Positions 63,516 to 64,000 of a stretch of 64,000 nt of DNA are shown here, one piece after another (positions within the stretch are counted from its first letter, which is position 1; the number at the start of each line of letters is the position of its first letter). The notes under the pieces are model-generated. The model searched no databases and had not been told where the DNA came from. It saw nothing but the letters and a program-made list of their open reading frames with translations. Location: NCBI GenBank assembly GCA_018780035.1, contig JADMKE010000011.1, positions 1-64,000 on the forward strand, given 5' to 3'. A program made the translations under genes and the position numbers. This DNA is from Candidatus Sericytochromatia bacterium (GTDB lineage Bacteria; Cyanobacteriota; Sericytochromatia; UBA7694).

Positions 63516-64000
63516 AGCTGCATCTGTCCTTGGCTTTGGCGCGGCTGATGAACGTGGGGGGCCTGCAGACAAACACTCTGAAACTGCAGCGTTTGTGAAG
63601 ATTCGCGCTTCCCTTTAAACAACCAGAGGCCTGGTTCCAGGCTGAGCGGCTCGCCCCTGAGCAGCCCTTGGTAGACATCCCAGAGGTTCCAGTGTAATTC
63701 TCTTGAAAACTGCTGACGCCCAGGCAATTGGCTGCAAAACAGATCCCGGCTGAGGGCCAAGGCCTCCTGCAAGGCACTCAAATCCAGTTCTCCAGAATCC
63801 AGTTTTCCAGAATCCAGTTTTCCAGAATCCAGTTTTCTAGGAGCTTGGTTATATAAGCTGTGCAAAAGCTGTTCACATTCAGCCAAAAAAGGCGTCAACC
63901 TGGGGCTATACAGCAATTGGGTGAGGGCAAAATAATCACTTTCCAACCAAACCCAGTTTGGGGAGTTGGGCAATTGGCCCGCGCAGTATTCGCCGCCACC
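63512..64000 (-). CDS. Partial protein, unknown, start beyond window
   Basis: The minus-strand frame stays open to the window edge, so only the C-terminal ~162 residues are seen. The text (ALTQLLYSPRLTPFLAECEQLL, REST of the end LWDVYQGLLRGEPLSLEPG) is helical and not recognised. A 15-bp tandem repeat encodes LDSGK-LDSGK-LDSGE. The stop overlaps the end of the ABC gene by 4 bp (convergent). Confidence 0.6.
   Translation of the reverse strand, partial: GGGEYCAGQLPNSPNWVWLESDYFALTQLLYSPRLTPFLAECEQLLHSLYNQAPRKLDSGKLDSGKLDSGELDLSALQEALALSRDLFCSQLPGRQQFSRELHWNLWDVYQGLLRGEPLSLEPGLWLFKGKRESSQTLQFQSVCLQAPHVHQPRQSQGQMQL
63792..63836. repeat. 15-bp in-frame tandem repeat, three perfect copies
   Basis: CCAGAATCCAGTTTT occurs three times without gaps, with a degenerate fourth copy to the left. 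It adds five residues (LDSGK/E) per unit to the partial gene, so copy number can vary without a frameshift. Confidence 0.9.

Overview
The window reads as a chromosomal segment of a diderm, non-photosynthetic bacterium with roughly 50% GC. Evidence for an outer membrane is a YaiO-type beta-barrel protein and several lipoproteins. The ribosome hibernation factor is of the long form, one promoter region carries an array resembling cyanobacterial Pho boxes, and TPR, propeller and repeat proteins are abundant. These traits would fit a deep relative of Cyanobacteria (Melainabacteria/Sericytochromatia/Blackallbacteria-like), but that placement is inference. I see no prophage, insertion sequence, rRNA or CRISPR array.

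Layout. 0.2-8.3 kb: secreted TPR protein, PLD-family protein, EF-hand calpain-like protease (with a strong terminator and a Pho-box-like array), small secreted protein, YaiO-like barrel, DUF302 protein. 8.4-16.7 kb: 2OG-Fe(II) oxygenase and DUF2071 pair, a 1388-aa cyclic-nucleotide/propeller protein, TPR-GT41 glycosyltransferase. 16.6-25.7 kb: secreted protein of unknown function, GH57 glucanase, PAS histidine kinase, LRV-repeat protein, DUF445 membrane protein. 25.7-31.4 kb: NHL lipoprotein, then a GntR-ABC ATPase-permease operon with a near-perfect operator. 31.4-34.8 kb: DUF2807 lipoprotein, hibernation factor, acyl-CoA synthetase. 34.9-37.4 kb: an O-acylation cassette made of an SGNH/DltD-like protein, an MBOAT and a 36-aa DltX-like microprotein. 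37.4-42.1 kb: EEP-family hydrolase, then a sulfur detoxification/transport regulon (two YeeE/YedE halves, rhodanese, ETHE1-type persulfide dioxygenase, TauE) facing a CsoR/CstR-type repressor, with shared operators. 42.2-49.3 kb: asnS, a decayed AraC-like/SRPBCC locus, subtilase lipoprotein, a HEND-motif secreted protein, a CxxCH protein, a membrane protein and a coiled-coil protein. 49.7-59.2 kb: a 2057-aa beta-rich protein coupled to a zinc-ribbon/TPR/kinase/TPR protein. 59.2-64 kb: beta-propeller lipoprotein, tRNA-Leu(CAG), ABC exporter half, and a partial gene at the right edge.

How the genes work together. The clearest functional modules are the sulfur regulon, the GntR-regulated ABC operon and the MBOAT-SGNH-microprotein acylation cassette. 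The clearest unexplained module is the giant protein with its translationally coupled kinase. Three DNA-level patterns recur: -10 boxes ending only 6-8 nt before the ATG, the palindrome CCAATTGG far above chance, and short perfect 12/15-bp tandem duplications.
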